Origin: Epiperipatus broadwayi
Lineage: Eukaryota > Onychophora > Udeonychophora > Euonychophora > Peripatidae
Reading direction: 5' to 3'
Length of the DNA stretch: 64,000 bases
NCBI GenBank assembly: GCA_028023455.1
Contig: JAQFVV010012508.1
Coordinates: 801,877 to 865,876, forward strand
In this document: piece after piece, positions 35,556-48,089 of the stretch
Numbering within the stretch: the stretch's first letter is position 1
How the letters are laid out: each line of letters opens with the position of its first letter
Translations under genes and position numbers: made by a program
The notes under the pieces: model-generated
The model's database searches: none
What the model saw: only the letters and a program-made list of their open reading frames with translations
What the model was told of the DNA's origin: nothing

Positions 35556-36239
35556 CAGCATGTTGAAGTTTGTAGTAGTTGATTTTAGTTGGCCTGAGAG
35601 ATGTCTGGCATATTTATAGAGTGCTCCCATGAGATGTAACTGAAGTCAGTGCGGAAGATCTAGCAACAGTCTACAGTTCAACGGTGAAGTATGGATTTAC
35701 ATAGAGGAAAATGACCTACTTCTTTGTGTTAAAATTTGTAACCTTCAAAATGTTCTGGAAAACAGTTTACTGGCCTGAAGCTCATCAAGACAGAAGAAAG
35801 CTCATGGCATGCCAACAAATTACTTGAATTATAACTTTTCCTAATGATGACAACAATCCTGGACTATACCTGTCTAACCAAGTGCAACTCACAAAGAGAA
35901 GCACAGATAAATGTATATATAATGGTGAGTTACATTATATAAAAGAAAAATGAAATTTTAATTAATTTCTTTGGTAAAAATGATATTTAAAAATCTATAT
36001 ATTTTAAAAGATAACAAGTAAATAATTTTGCTTGAATTGAATTAAAATTGAAAAGTAATTGATTTATGGACAATTTATTTTGAAAAAAAAAAGAGAACTT
36101 CAAAATCTTTTTAGATTAATTTAGATGTAATTAATTAATTGAGAGTAACATGTCATAAAAAAACTTTTGAGTTACCTGTCAAAAAATTGACTTTATTTTT
36201 TTTAAAAAAGGTAAAAGAAAATATTTTTATTACGCCGCG

Positions 36240-36274
<35 letters not shown>
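36240..36274. repeat. 35-nt poly(C) run in a GC-rich island
   Basis: An uninterrupted C run is flanked by GCCGCG and GCCCTGGGCCCC inside very AT-rich DNA. The minus strand would be G-quadruplex-forming. It could also be a sequencing or assembly artefact. Confidence 0.9.
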
Positions 36275-36275
<1 letters not shown>

Positions 36276-36319
36276 CCCTGGGCCCCTCTCCCCTCACGCA
36301 CGACTGAAAAAAGAGACTA

Positions 36320-37580
36320 ATTAATAATTTTAATTCATATCATCTATGTTCATAGATGTACAGGTATATGTGAATTTTATGTATGTTTTCCAAATGGAAT
36401 TAATCAGGAAAACATATTATTATTGTAACAAATTAAAATAGGACATATATGTAAAATTCATAATTTTTTGACATTATTGAATATCAATTGAAATATATTA
36501 ATTGTATATTATAAATTGCATATCTGTGCACATATGTATGTAAATCAATGTAATAACTTGAACTTTGCAAATCACATATATGTAAATCACAATGTGATAA
36601 TTTGTTATTTGTTAATCAAAATCAGAAGGCTTAATTGATATGCATAGCCTTATTCTAGACCTTAATATCATTTTTTAAAAAGATTTATTGGTAATAAACT
36701 TGTGTTCAATTATAAAAATTATTCCAATGGTTCTAAAAAAATTAGAATATCTGTTTCCATTCTCTTGTTCACCACAACAGTACTTGAGCTTGTTCTTTGA
36801 GCTAGATTTGTATATAATAGTAAATATATAAATAAGGATAAATATTAGTGCTTTTAGGCATCCAGAGATGATCAATCATCATCCTGATTAGTACAAAAAA
36901 TACTATTTAAAGTCCATGCATTACATTTTATTTTAGTTTAATCATATTAAAAGTTAAATTTATAGCTGGCCAGTGCATTAATGGTACTAAGTGGCCAGAG
37001 CATTGGTGATGAGCAGCATGTTTTAATGTTCCAGTATTATTGTTTTTATGATTATGTATTTTGATGGATGAGCACTTAAGTGGTACATCCAAATTAATGG
37101 TTTCAATAATTGCCTAAGTTGGCAAAGGTTCTATAGTTAGCCTGGTCTATAGAAGACCAATTTCCAATCCAGTCACCAGAGTGACTATATTGATTTATAT
37201 TTCTTATTGGTCAAATCCAGTCACAAGATGGACTGTTGATTTTATTCTGATATATTTTGATTGATGATATATTTTGATTGATCATTCATGATGAATGGTT
37301 TCTTTTGAGTATTACTTATATTTATTTATAAGGCTGGTTGTTTATAATTTTAACTGATCTCTTCTGATCTAGCTGGCTGAACTCTTAAAAAGATTTCTCA
37401 TCATATCATACTCTATGAATATATAACATCATATATTTTATGATATTCAACATTCCTTTAATATCATCCTTTGAACATTACTTTAATATTTTAATCATGT
37501 ATTTTTATTTTATTTATGGTTCACCTCAGGGACAAGCATCCCTAAACCCTACCCTGTTACAATACATATATGATCATTAC
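36320..37580. other. AT-rich, no gene seen
   Basis: Short direct repeats GATATATTTTGATTGAT occur twice near 37248-37280 and TCCAGTCAC twice near 37166 and 37216. No gene. Confidence 0.5.
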
Positions 37581-37584
37581 TTTC

Positions 37585-37855
37585 AATTATTATCAGTCCA
37601 CTGCAAGATGAAGCTTTTTATATAAGATCCATTTTCTCTAATCCATGACTGCTTTTCTCCATATCACTCAAAAAAATTATCTTATTCATATTTCTTCATA
37701 TATGGAATCTTTCTCTTTTACAACCTTTTAGAATCCAGTTTAAGACTTTAGTTGTCATTGGTAGTCATCTTTTCTATAGACATGTCAGCCACCATCATTT
37801 CTGTCTCCTAATTCTCTCAATATCAATGATACTTGATTGCTCTTTCATTAATGAA
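37585..37855 (-). pseudogene. RTE LINE 3'-end fragment (old)
   Basis: The minus strand follows the last ~90 codons of the RTE ORF with many changes (TCAGTCCACTGCAAGATGAA is the complement of the conserved C-terminal end). The adjoining copy at 37900 is better preserved. Confidence 0.65.
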
Positions 37856-37899
37856 CTTCTCTTGCAATTTTTTCTTGTCAATCCCAACACACACATATA

Positions 37900-38211
37900 T
37901 CATCATCATCATTGTCAACCATTATCAATCCACTGCAGAATGACAATCTCTCTACATTCAATCCATCTTCTCCGGTCTCTAGCCTCTCTTCTCCACATCA
38001 TCCATACACCCTTTAATTTCATCCACCCCATTTCACATGCTGTCTCTTTCTGGGTCTTTTACAATCTCTTGGAATCCAATTTAAGATTTCAATTGTCCAT
38101 CTATTAGCATCACTTCTAGCAATATATCCAGCCCAACTCCATTTCAGTCTTTTAATTCTTTCAATGATGTAACACCCGTTTCTTCTCTTACCCATATATT
38201 GTATTTTGGAT
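37900..38211 (-). pseudogene. RTE LINE 3'-end fragment with tail
   Basis: Begins with the (CAT)n tail at about 37900-37912. The minus-strand ORF gives ERIKRLKWSWAGYIARSDAN then RWTIEILNWIPRDCKRPRKR. 5'-truncated, and lies just after another fragment of the same family on the same strand. Confidence 0.85.
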
Positions 38212-38214
38212 ATT

Positions 38215-39638
38215 TTACACACACATATATCTTTATATTTAATTGTGTAATCTTCAATTTCTACAATGCTATTCTATTAAGTTTACAAGTCTCCTATTTA
38301 ATAACAATATAATTTACAATCACAGTATTCATTAGTAATTCTTAATCAGAAGGTAATCAGCTGTTGACATATGCTCTTTAATTACCTTATTAACGCTAAT
38401 GTTATAATGAGTATGCAGAGTACTCAAACCCAAATGCAAAATAGAGACTTTTAAAAGATAAGAACAGTCTCCTTTATCTTTTTACCTAAATGCAATTATA
38501 TAAGCTAATTTAAAACATTTCTGAATGAGAGCATGAAGATTTAGACTTAGCAATTTTACATCCATTAAATTATTAATTTATAATTAAATCCCAGCAACTT
38601 TTCAAATTTGTAACTGGTAAATATTAGATGATGTTAGAATCAATTTAATAAACAATATAATTCACATGCGCAGTTTTTATAATTCTTAATCAGAAGGTAA
38701 CCAGTCTTTGACATGCATTGTTTAACCGTTATCAACTTATTTATTTTGTAGCAGGAGAGAGATAGAATCTTATTTTTAACTACCTGTCAGGTGGTTAAAT
38801 ATGAGAATCTATTTCTCTCCTGCTACAGTTTAAAAATAAATGATTAGTATAGTAAAGATAGATATCTGAAAGTCTATATATATATATATTAACAATAATG
38901 TCATTTTAATATCAATATATTTGATTTCAGAAATAATAAAACCAAAAAAATGTGAATGTTACTTTAATTGATTACTCAAATTGATTAAAATCCTAAAATT
39001 TAAACTTCCACTGAAGTGAGGTAACACTTGAAGCTGAAAAGCCTTTATAGGAGTTAAGGTATATTGGTGTGATTGGTTTAAAAGTTCAATATACTGACTA
39101 AGAGTATTATCCCCAAAAGAAATCCAAAAAGGGCACCCTTGATTGGGCACTGGGTGATTAGTAGAGAGACTAGTAGTATTAACAGCATTATTATATCTGA
39201 ATTTGACAAAACCTAACTTCTACAATTTTCACTTTTTGATTGTTTATGGGTTTTATAAATTACGTTATTAATTTCTATGGAAAAAGAAACACATAAAATT
39301 TTCCAACTCCTACTTTATTCACTTTGGTGATATCCGAAGTAGCTTTATGGAAAACTACTGATAATGAACAAATATTAAAAAAAACAACAAACATTTACTT
39401 TAATTCCCGACTACTGTTCAAGTAAGAAAAGTTTTAAAATATAAATTCAATATTTTATCTATGAAATATGACAGAATATGAGCATGTTATTCGTAAAATA
39501 AAAAGATAAATTGTTCTGGCTAATTTATTTACTAAATATGGTAGCAGTTCCGAAAGCACTAAGCAATTATAAACTTTTAATATAGCTTCACTGATGTGCG
39601 TTTCAATCGCAATATATAGATTACGAACCATAAATGAA
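38215..39638. other. AT-rich with local repeats, no gene
   Basis: Two ~80-bp direct repeats (about 38304-38385 and 38651-38735, sharing ATTCTTAATCAGAAGGTAA) flank 260 bp of plain sequence. A foldback lies at 38751-38827. Confidence 0.5.
38751..38827. repeat. Foldback hairpin, ~77 bp
   Basis: GTAGCAGGAGAGAGATAGA pairs with TCTATTTCTCTCCTGCTAC. The interior TTAACTACCTGTCAGGTGGT also pairs with itself, so nearly the whole sequence is one stem. No TSD seen. Confidence 0.8.
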
Positions 39639-39652
39639 GTAAAACTAAGCTG

Positions 39653-39878
39653 CAAAACTCTCCATACAGTAGTGCCACCCTGTGCTAACCAGAGTAATCA
39701 AGGAATGCCAGAAGGCTTCTGCATAAAATCCCTATCTAATGCCTACTCATCCAATATCCCCAGACTAGTTTCTGGCTTGTGGCCATCGTCACAGGGTGGC
39801 AATACTGTATGGAGAGTTTTGCTTTGTTTATAAACAATTATGTGCTAGTATAAGATAGTAATCATGTGATGCTTAATG
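39653..39878 (+). mobile_element. Foldback SINE-like element (family II), 14-bp TSD
   Basis: GTAAAACTAAGCTG is exact at 39639-39652 and 39879-39892. Left end GCAAAACTCTCCATACAGTA and right end TACTGTATGGAGAGTTTTGC are inverted. A minus-oriented core (GTGACGATGGCCACAAGCC then AGAAAC) lies at about 39768-39795. The tail ends AATCATGTGATGCTTAATG. Confidence 0.88.
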
Positions 39879-39892
39879 GTAAAACTAAGCTG

Positions 39893-42550
39893 TTTATTAC
39901 TGTATTAATCTTAAAATATGTCGTTAATTAATTCAATGTCTCCTATTAAATTGTATTTGTAATTAAAAAGTACAGTTCTATATATATAATTCATGGGATA
40001 AAATTACAGATTTTTTAACATTACATGCCAGACCAAAAAAAAAAAAAAGTATTAGACAAGAAATATTCAATAATAAAAAGATTGTTTAATTAGATATCTG
40101 AATTATACATACAGCAGAAAAGAAATGTTTATGTATATATAATATTTTATATAAGAAATGTCTTTTATTTGAACTAATTTTACTTTTCTTTTTTTTAATT
40201 GTCTGTATTTTGATTTAAACAAATCTGAACAATACTTAAGCAACATTAAAATTGTTCATTAACTCCACACAGACAATAAGTGGGCATAAGGATTTAAAAC
40301 AATGTTCCATTTAACGCTTAATTACTCCCATTAGAGAGAGAGAAAACATTAAATGTATCCGATTCCCCAATGATAAGGAAATTAAAATAAGATCATAACT
40401 TGAAAAAAATATGTATCAGTTTAACGATTGAGCATTGTTTATAAAAACCATCACAACGTTTTAAGAAATTAATTAAAGAAATATTTTTATAGTTCAGTCT
40501 TTAAGATATGAAAGCAAGTTACTACTAATATTGCCAATAATTACAAAAAAAAAAAAAATAATTCGTAAAATTAATTAATAAGCAAAGTTGTTTAGTATTT
40601 TTACTAATTTACCATTGTATTATAAAAATTACAACACAACAAATATAAAAAAAATAACAAACATAACACTATAAGAAAAAAAAAATCACAAACATTAAAC
40701 AATACAATAATCAGATGATGATATAACTATAGCTCAGAGTACAATATAGAGTAAGAAACCAGTCTACAAAAAAAAAATCATATATATGTTACAAAACACA
40801 ATATAATCAACATTTTAAATAACTACCAATTCACTGTAAAATAAAAGTCTTCCAAGTTTAATCCCCTTTCTTTGATTCACAGTTTCTTCCTAACACTTTC
40901 TTTTCTCATTGATCCATCTAATATGTGAACTTTGCAATTTTTTTACAGTCTCGCAACCAAGTTTAGGACTTCAGTTATTCATTTATTATCACTTCTTTCA
41001 AAAAATTGTTCTATCTGTTTAAGTTATTAAATATCTTGTAAGTTTATTAAGTATCTATTACCAGAATTTGTTTGAAATTCATTTCCATTATGAGATTTTT
41101 GTCTGGCAAAACCCAACCTGATAGAAGACATTATATTAGTGAAACTGAATAAATTTCTGTGTTAGTATAATGCTGAATTTTAAACCAAATATAGAAATTG
41201 ACAATGGAGATATGTCATCTATATTAATAATACTTGATTTGAACCTATTTTTTTCTTTTATTGATAAAAAAAAGTATAAGCATGGGATAATAAAAAAAAT
41301 GAAAACATGTACACAAGCTAGCATCTGCTAAAAAAGAAATTAGATATGAGAGACAAACCAATGTACAAGTAGGGGAAAAGATGTAATCTATTAAAAAAAT
41401 AGATTTGTTAAAAAAAAACATCACCTAAAAAATAAATAAAAATTGTAGATGTTCAGAAATAAAAGTGATAAGACCAGTTAATTTAATAACATATCAAAAG
41501 TTGATAAAAACTTTTACCTTTCTGTTCTGCCCAGTATTGGTTTCAATGATTCATCACTCATTTAGACTGTTGAAAATTTTTACTGTAAACTACACCACCC
41601 CCTTCACAAAACAATGACAAGCCTTGGATATCCCTTCCTCACTTTACTCAAAAATTACCTGTCTAATTAATAAAACAATTTCTTACACCCATCAAATTGC
41701 TTTCCACATCCCTTCCCTTTGTATAGTTTAATCAAAAACTCCAAAGATAAACCACCTTTCGACCTTCATTCTCAGATTGTTTACAAATTCAAAATACTGT
41801 TTTTTGGTCTGTTTACTGTGGTGAGTCCTGAGTGAACCTATACACCTGCCTAGCTCAACATAAATATCTTTATAACTGAGCTAAACCTCATATAGATGCA
41901 AAGTCCATCTTCTTCTACCATTTCTCTAAATTTGGTCAGCTTCAAGCCTACAGCATTTAGCATGGTCTGCACCGAACGCTAAGATGCCAAACATAACTTC
42001 TCTGGGGATACACGCCATAAACCAAAAAGAGTTGTGTTCCCCTTTCCAAAAAATGGCCCACCCTTAATTCACAATGCAAGTAATATGCAAATTATTCACT
42101 TGTTTTGACTACTTAATATACCTCCCCATTTCTGTTACACTCAATGCTATGTCTATGACGGAATCCAGTCGAAAACATCCTCAGCACTTCATAATTGTTG
42201 ACACTAATAAAGTTTTGCTCTTAATATGTTGTTTGCACCTTTTATCTATAATACAATAATTAAATATAAAGATTTTGCTAGAAATTTAATAAATTTTAAG
42301 ATAATCTTAAAGTTATGAAGTGCTTTCAACTTGAAATATTAATTAAAAAGTTATGACCTATATATTTAAGGCTGATAGATATCCCTCTTATAAAGAGTAA
42401 AACTGCAAAAGTTTCTCTTTGAAGATTTTTTTTTTGGAGCAAATGTTTGTTTGAAAAATCATTATGAAGATTGATCATATCAAAGCTCTCCTTTGTTCCT
42501 TTAGTGATTTCCAAAATAGAGGCTTTGGCAGTATTATTTCGAAATGAAAG
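39893..42550. other. AT-rich, no gene; one old RTE remnant
   Basis: Apart from the RTE remnant at 40825-41030 nothing is recognised. The stretch 41900-42060 is less AT-rich and minus-strand readings look faintly coding (MFGILAFGADHAKCC), but stops intervene. Confidence 0.4.
40825..41030 (-). pseudogene. Old RTE LINE 3'-end remnant
   Basis: On the minus strand, pieces line up with the C-terminal block of copy B (the complement of ATTCACTGTAAAATAAAAGT corresponds to the ILQWI end, then TTTAGGACTTCAGTTATTCA). Heavily mutated. Confidence 0.5.
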
Positions 42551-42551
42551 G

Positions 42552-43236
42552 ATCGTGTGACCGTTTGCAAATGAGACTTGAGAACTCCATGAATTGTTGC
42601 AAGAGTTATCAGATAAAAGTAAAAACGGAGTATCAAAAGAAGAAAATAAAGATTGATATTATGAAGAAATTAGAAGAAGTTAACTGTTGCAAATACCTTG
42701 GTCATATTATTAATATTGATGGAAAAGTAATGGATGAAATTAATCATAGAATTAAATTTGGATGGAGTGATTTTGGTAGAAATAATGGTATTACCGGGAA
42801 ATATGCTTATGTGTTTGAAAAGGTAAGTTTTTAATAATTGTGTTTTAATAAATCCGAGACAGAGACACTTAACAGAAGAGCAAGGCAGAGACTTCAGACC
42901 ACTCAACAAAGTATGGAAAGTTGTATGTTAGGAGTAACAGGAAAATGAAATACATGGATGAGAGAACAAGCGAGTATTACTGACCTCATTGAAAGAATTT
43001 AAGAGACTGATGTGAATCTACTGCTAGAAACGATGATAATATATGAATAGTTGAAATCTTAAACTGGATTCCAAGAGTTTATAAAAGACTTAGAAAGAAA
43101 TCACATGTGAAATGGATTAATAAAATTAAGGAAGTTTGGTGGGGTAATGTAAAGAAGACAGACTAAAAATTGGAAAAAGTGATTTAATTTGGATACCCTC
43201 TTTCTACTGTGGATCAATTATAGTCTAAAATGATGA
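42552..43236 (+). pseudogene. RTE LINE fragment, RT motif D to C-terminus
   Basis: Begins at the block after motif C (ELL.ELSDKSK). It then has KKLEEVNCCKYLGHIINIDG and MDEINHRIKFGWSDFGRNN, and degraded LNRRARQRLQTTQQSMESCM, ending near 43236. A frameshift follows the FGRNN block and several stops occur. No GAT tail is evident. Confidence 0.8.
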
Positions 43237-43239
43237 GGA

Positions 43240-45300
43240 TCTGCAAAGATATTTGGAACAATGCTTCACGAGCAATAAAATTTATCTTGTTACAGCACCT
43301 TATTTCCTTTTGTTTTATGATTGAATCACTCCCTATGATTATAAGGTATTACCTTCAACAAGTGATTATATGTCAAAACAGGCAAACCTCACTATACGTA
43401 TTGCCACTCACTGCAAGCTAGAGTAATCAATGGATGCCAGAGGGTTTGTGCATAAAATCCCCAATCTAGTGCATACTCACCCAATATCACCAGACTAGTT
43501 TCTGGCTTGTGGCCTTCGTCAGTGAGGAGCTTCGGATCTGAGAGCACTGCATCTAGATCTTAGGATCTAATGCAACCCTCCAGCAGCCATCTTTTTTCTC
43601 TACTTAACTATAAAACTATGAGTCTTAAATTGAAAACGCTGTAATATTTTCAATACAAGCTCATTAGTTTATGTAGTTATATAGGTCTGAACTGATTACC
43701 CTGGCTTGCACTGAGTAGCAATACGTATAGAGAGTTTTGCCTGTTTTAACAAATCAAAAAGATTAATAAAAAAATAAGTTAATAATTTATTAACAATAGT
43801 TAGATAAACTTACTGCTCATGTATTTGAAACAACTATTTAGCATAATAAATATAATACAAAATAGTAAAGATAATAAAAATAATAATTATAAGGCCTTAG
43901 AATAATTATATTGATAAGAACTTACCAAGTGTAATGTTTAAAAAGTTCAAAACCATGATTTTCTACAGATATTTTTCTTTTACTATATTTATGAATAAGT
44001 TTTAAATAGTTCATCCATGATGGCAGTTGTTCTTCACAGACATTGGTGCCATTAGATATGTCATAAAAGTAAGTCTTCTATATCTTATGAAAGTCACTTC
44101 TCTCCTCATAGCAAGACTAAAAGCAGATGATAGCTGATTTAAGCAAACTTCAGTGTTAGTTCCTGGATACAAATACGTCGTGACAGATGTTTTGACTGAT
44201 GTGGTTATTGATTTTCTAGCCACACATGCTCACATGCTAGATATACTTCCACTAGCTAATGCCATACTTGCTATGGTGAATCTTAGTATTAAAAAATATT
44301 TTTAATATTAGCAAGATATGGTGGCAATCCAAACTACAGATGAAAACCTTTATATAGTAGTATCTCTTCTCTTTGTGGTATCACTGCAACACTTCTTTTT
44401 CAGTTAAGGCTTGTAATAGATTAGACTGCCCTAGTCATTCATTTTTGACCTATTTATAACTCACCTGCTGTTGCTTCACACACCTACCATGTATTCAAAG
44501 ATGTACTTTAAAAAACTGATTTATTATTCTACACGAATAAAGCGTGAAAACAGAGCAGCCAAAATTCAAAAAACATTAATTATAAACAACAATTTGCCAA
44601 AAACCTAGTTACAAGAATTAACATCTGGTTTATTTGTAACATGTTTATTGGTAAATGTTTTCTTCATTTCTTAAATTATGATATAATAAAAATATATAGC
44701 TTGTCTCTTTTTATTTTTTTTAAATATCTATGATAGCATTAGGAAGAAAAAAATCATTATTAATTTTAAAAACTGATCAATAACTTTTTTAATTTTAGTA
44801 ACTCATAATTTCCAATAACATATTTAGATTTGCCATTCAATTTAATATAAGAATGGGCAAATTATTTATTTAAATCCCCATTCAGAATGCATATCAGAAA
44901 CGGTCACAAAATACTATACATTTTCTTAAAGTGCCCAAATTACATCATCGGCATAGTGGTAAAACCAATTTTTCTCTCCCCCTTTATATGAGTTACAATT
45001 TTTTTATTGCTTTCCCTTTTACGAAATATATTTCCATTATAAAAATATTTAATAACACTATATAAAAAATCAATAGACCAGGTTTTTTTCTTTTAATTGC
45101 CTAAACTGGTATATTTAAGTGGTGCACATGACAATTTATACATTTTTTAAAAACTACACAGCTTTGTAATGTAACTAATTCAAGCTGCTAACAGATTTAA
45201 GTCTGTTAAAATAATGAACCTTTTCTTGACTAGAATTATTATAAAAAAAGATTTATAATGACTTTTTTGATATACTATAAAAAGATTTTCTGGCAAATTT
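43240..45300. other. AT-rich, one SINE (43380-43752), otherwise no gene
   Basis: No recognisable coding sequence. Frames at 44011-44223 and elsewhere lack motifs. Confidence 0.5.
43380..43752 (-). mobile_element. Family II foldback SINE-like element
   Basis: AACAGGCAAACCTCACTATA and TATAGAGAGTTTTGCCTGTT bound it. The minus-strand core CTGACGA-AGGCCACAAGCCA-GAAAC lies at 43522-43498. Between the ends is the GAGCACTGCATCTAGATC block and the ATTGAAAAC/ACGCTGTAATATTTTC stretch also found at 53.9 kb. No clean TSD. Confidence 0.7.
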
Positions 45301-45304
45301 TTTT

Positions 45305-45395
45305 TTCTCATGAGTCATAGCATCAGCCGGGAAGCGAACCCGCTAACCCCGGGACAACTGCTTGTAAAGCAGCCATCGCTAATCTCTCGACAAAA
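45305..45395 (-). mobile_element. Short tRNA-derived SINE (copy 2)
   Basis: The minus strand has GTCGAGAGATTAGCGATGG, CTGCTTTACAAGCAG (a plausible anticodon arm), GGGTTCGCTTCCCGG (B box) and GATGCTATGACTCATGAGAAA. The first ~12 nt of copy 1 are missing. Confidence 0.75.
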
Positions 45396-45769
45396 GTTTA
45401 TCAAAATATTTCAAGGTATTGGAGCATATATGGCAATACCTCTCTTAAATTCTGAAATAAAATGACATTTTTCAATACCTCTGGAAATCTCCATTTTAAG
45501 AATGTTGTGTATATCAGCATTCCTTGTAAAGCAGAAGTTTCTTTGAAAATACAATATTTCTTTCTCCCTATAAAAATAATTTAATTTTTTATTTATGTAT
45601 TTTTTTCCAGCGATGTTCTAATCTATAATTAATGACAAAAATAACAATTTTGTGATATATACATTGTCAAAAGCATTATATTAATACGCATTTACTTTGT
45701 TTGGTGAAGTTTACTGATGACACTTTTGGATTACCATCTAGATTAGGCATTATATTTTCAATCCTATTA

Positions 45770-46130
45770 TAATCTACAACACCTGAAGAAGAGGGGAGAA
45801 TACCTCTCGAAACGTTGTGTATATTCTAACTTATATGCTATTAATAACAGTTAAAAAATATTTGGAATATTTAAATAAAATTAAATTTTTCTTAAGACAT
45901 TCAATAATCATATTAGATGATGGAAATAGTCCAATATAAAAATACAACTAAAACACCATCATCACCAATTTTCAGGAAGATAACGTATTTAAACTGCAAT
46001 GAGATATACTCTATTGTGTTTAACTCTTCAGTGCAACGTTAAAACAAATTTCACATAAGGTGAGAATATTTCTATTCACATTATGACTGCTTACGGAAAA
46101 ACACAGTAATTTAAGTATCTAATAATTAAA
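45770..46130 (+). mobile_element. SINE body, 5'-truncated (same family as 59399)
   Basis: Starts within the body at TACAACACCTGAAGAAGAGG, lacking the tRNA head. About 360 bp align with 59500-59867, through TTTGGAATATTTAAATAAA, GATGATGGAAATAGT, CATTATGAC and ACAGTAATTTA to TATCTAATAATTA. It contains the conserved core hairpin at 45775-45819. Confidence 0.8.
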
Positions 46131-46569
46131 GGTTTGAAACTTGTCATTACTGAGTTTTTTTTGCAAAGGAAATTCTTTTAGTTTTTTTATTTACAAGATT
46201 CAATTTGTTTGAGTTAGAATAAATGTCCTAATTTGTTTTCTAATCTAATTTTGACTTAATTTTTAAGCTTTATCTCAGATTATTCTTCATTCCACAGACA
46301 GTATTTGATAATAGTAGCATTTGTAATTGAGAATTTATTAACTAGAAAGATTGCAGTCATATATTCATTTTCTCTAAGAGAAAGGCAATTGAATCTACAT
46401 TATTATTTTTTTCATTTAGGTATAGATATTAGTTTAATATTAGTAAAATTCATTGCTGCAAATATACCAACAAACACAAGCAATATTCCTTAGCGGAGAT
46501 CAAACTCAAGAAAAATTTAACTATCTTTATTATTTTCTCAAATTTGTTACTAATTTGTTATATATATAT
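46131..46569. other. AT-rich, no gene seen
   Basis: Only a (TA)n run at 46560-46573 and a 62-codon chance ORF. Confidence 0.5.
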
Positions 46570-47750
46570 ATATGATCACTAGATGGAGCTTATCAATAGC
46601 TCTAAACAAGCTTTGTTTTTATAAGAGCTGAAAGAGGTAGAATTCAAAATCTCTATCATTATCCCTACCTCCAGACCAGCTGGTTGCGAGCTTATGGCTC
46701 ATGTCAGTGGAGGGCTGGAAGTCTAGAAACTAGATCTAAAATACTAACTCAAAAGTCAGCACTTATAAAACACGTTTCTATCAATTTGAAAGCATGAACT
46801 TATCAGACATGCAAATGTCTTCAAATCCAGCCTGACAAACTAGATAACTATATAGGTCTGGATTCAGCTCAGTTTCACTATATAGTAATAGCCTCTGCAA
46901 TATATAGCATTGCAAAAATCTTCAAAGGTACACTTATAATAATTAAAACAAATTATAAATTTTGTAACTTGTTTTTAAGCTTGCATTTTATGATCACTAG
47001 ATGGAGCTTACCAATAGCTCTAAACAAGCTTTGTTTTTATAAGAGCCGAAAGAGATAGAATTCAAAATCTCTATCTTTATCCCTACCTCCAGACCAGCTG
47101 GTTTCGAGCTTATGGCTCACATCAGTGGAGGGCTGGGAGTCTAGAAACTAGATCTAAAATACTAACTCAAAAGTCAGCACTTATAAAGCACGCTTCTATC
47201 AATTTGAAAGCATGAATTTATCAGACACGTAAATGTCTTCAAATCCAGCCAGAGATATTGGTAAGCTCCATCTAGTGGTCATAAAATGCAAGCTTAAAAG
47301 CAAGTTATGAAATTTATAACTTGTTTTAATTACTATAAGTGTACCTTTGAAAATATTTGCAATGCTATATATTGCAGAGGCTATTACTATATGGTGAAAC
47401 TGAACTGAATTCAGACCCATATAGCTATCTAGTTTGTCAGCCTGGATTTGAAGACATTTACGTGTCTGATAAGTTCATGCTTTCAAATTGATAGAAACGT
47501 GTTTTATAAGTGCTGACTTTTGAGTTAGTATTTTAGATCTAGTTTCTAGACTCCCAGCCCTCCACTGACATGAGCCATAAGCTCGAAACCAGCTGGTCTG
47601 GAGGTAGGGATAATGATAGAGTTTGAATTCTATCTCCTTCGGCACTTATAAAAACAAAGTTTGTTTAGAGCTATTGGTAAGCTCCATCTAGTGACCATAA
47701 AATGCAAGCTTAAAAACAAGTTACAAAATTTATAATTTGTTTTAATTATT
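46570..47750. mobile_element. Compound palindrome of three family I SINE copies
   Basis: Two minus-oriented copies (about 46575-46983 and 46990-47255) in direct repeat are followed by one plus-oriented copy (about 47256-47750). They form an ~1.2-kb structure bounded by GGTCATAAAATGCAAGCTTA-type tails. Each copy has AGATGGAGCTTACCAATAGC, CCAGACCAGCTGGTTTCGAG and CAATATATAGCATTGCA blocks. The plus copy shows the core CTGACAT-GAGC-CATAA-GCTC-GAAAC at 47565-47589. The tail ends directly in the GACA/GATA microsatellite. No TSD identified. Confidence 0.8.

Positions 47751-47751
<1 letters not shown>

Positions 47752-47847
<96 letters not shown>
47752..47847. repeat. (GACA)n(GATA)n microsatellite
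   Basis: About 50 bp of perfect ACAG units then about 47 bp of perfect ATAG units, between the SINE tail and an RTE fragment. Confidence 0.95.
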
Positions 47848-47862
47848 ATTAAGACAAGTGTT

Positions 47863-48080
47863 AGGCTTGACATATTGCTACAAGAGATGATAATAGATAG
47901 ACAATTAAAATCTTAAAACTGGAATCCAAGAGATCGTAAAAGATCCAGAAAGAGACCTCATGTGATAGTGATGGAAGAAATAAAAAAGTGTGTGGGGATG
48001 ATGTGGAGAAGATGGATTGAACTTGGAGAGATCTTCATCCTGCAATGGACTGATAATGATTGACGATGATGATGATATTG
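47863..48080 (+). pseudogene. RTE LINE 3'-end fragment with GAT tail
   Basis: Reads GLTYCYKR/DDNR then the RKRP block, KCVGMMWRR and ERSSSCNGL-type end with frame changes. It finishes in GACGATGATGATGATATTG, like copy B. Confidence 0.85.
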
Positions 48081-48089
48081 ATTAAACAA

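Noticed and set aside
36139-36324. 61-codon ORF with a proline tract
   Set aside because: The proline tract is the poly(C) run; no other support.
47752-47847. CRISPR-like array
   Set aside because: Perfect tetranucleotide units without spacers; an ordinary microsatellite in a eukaryotic context.
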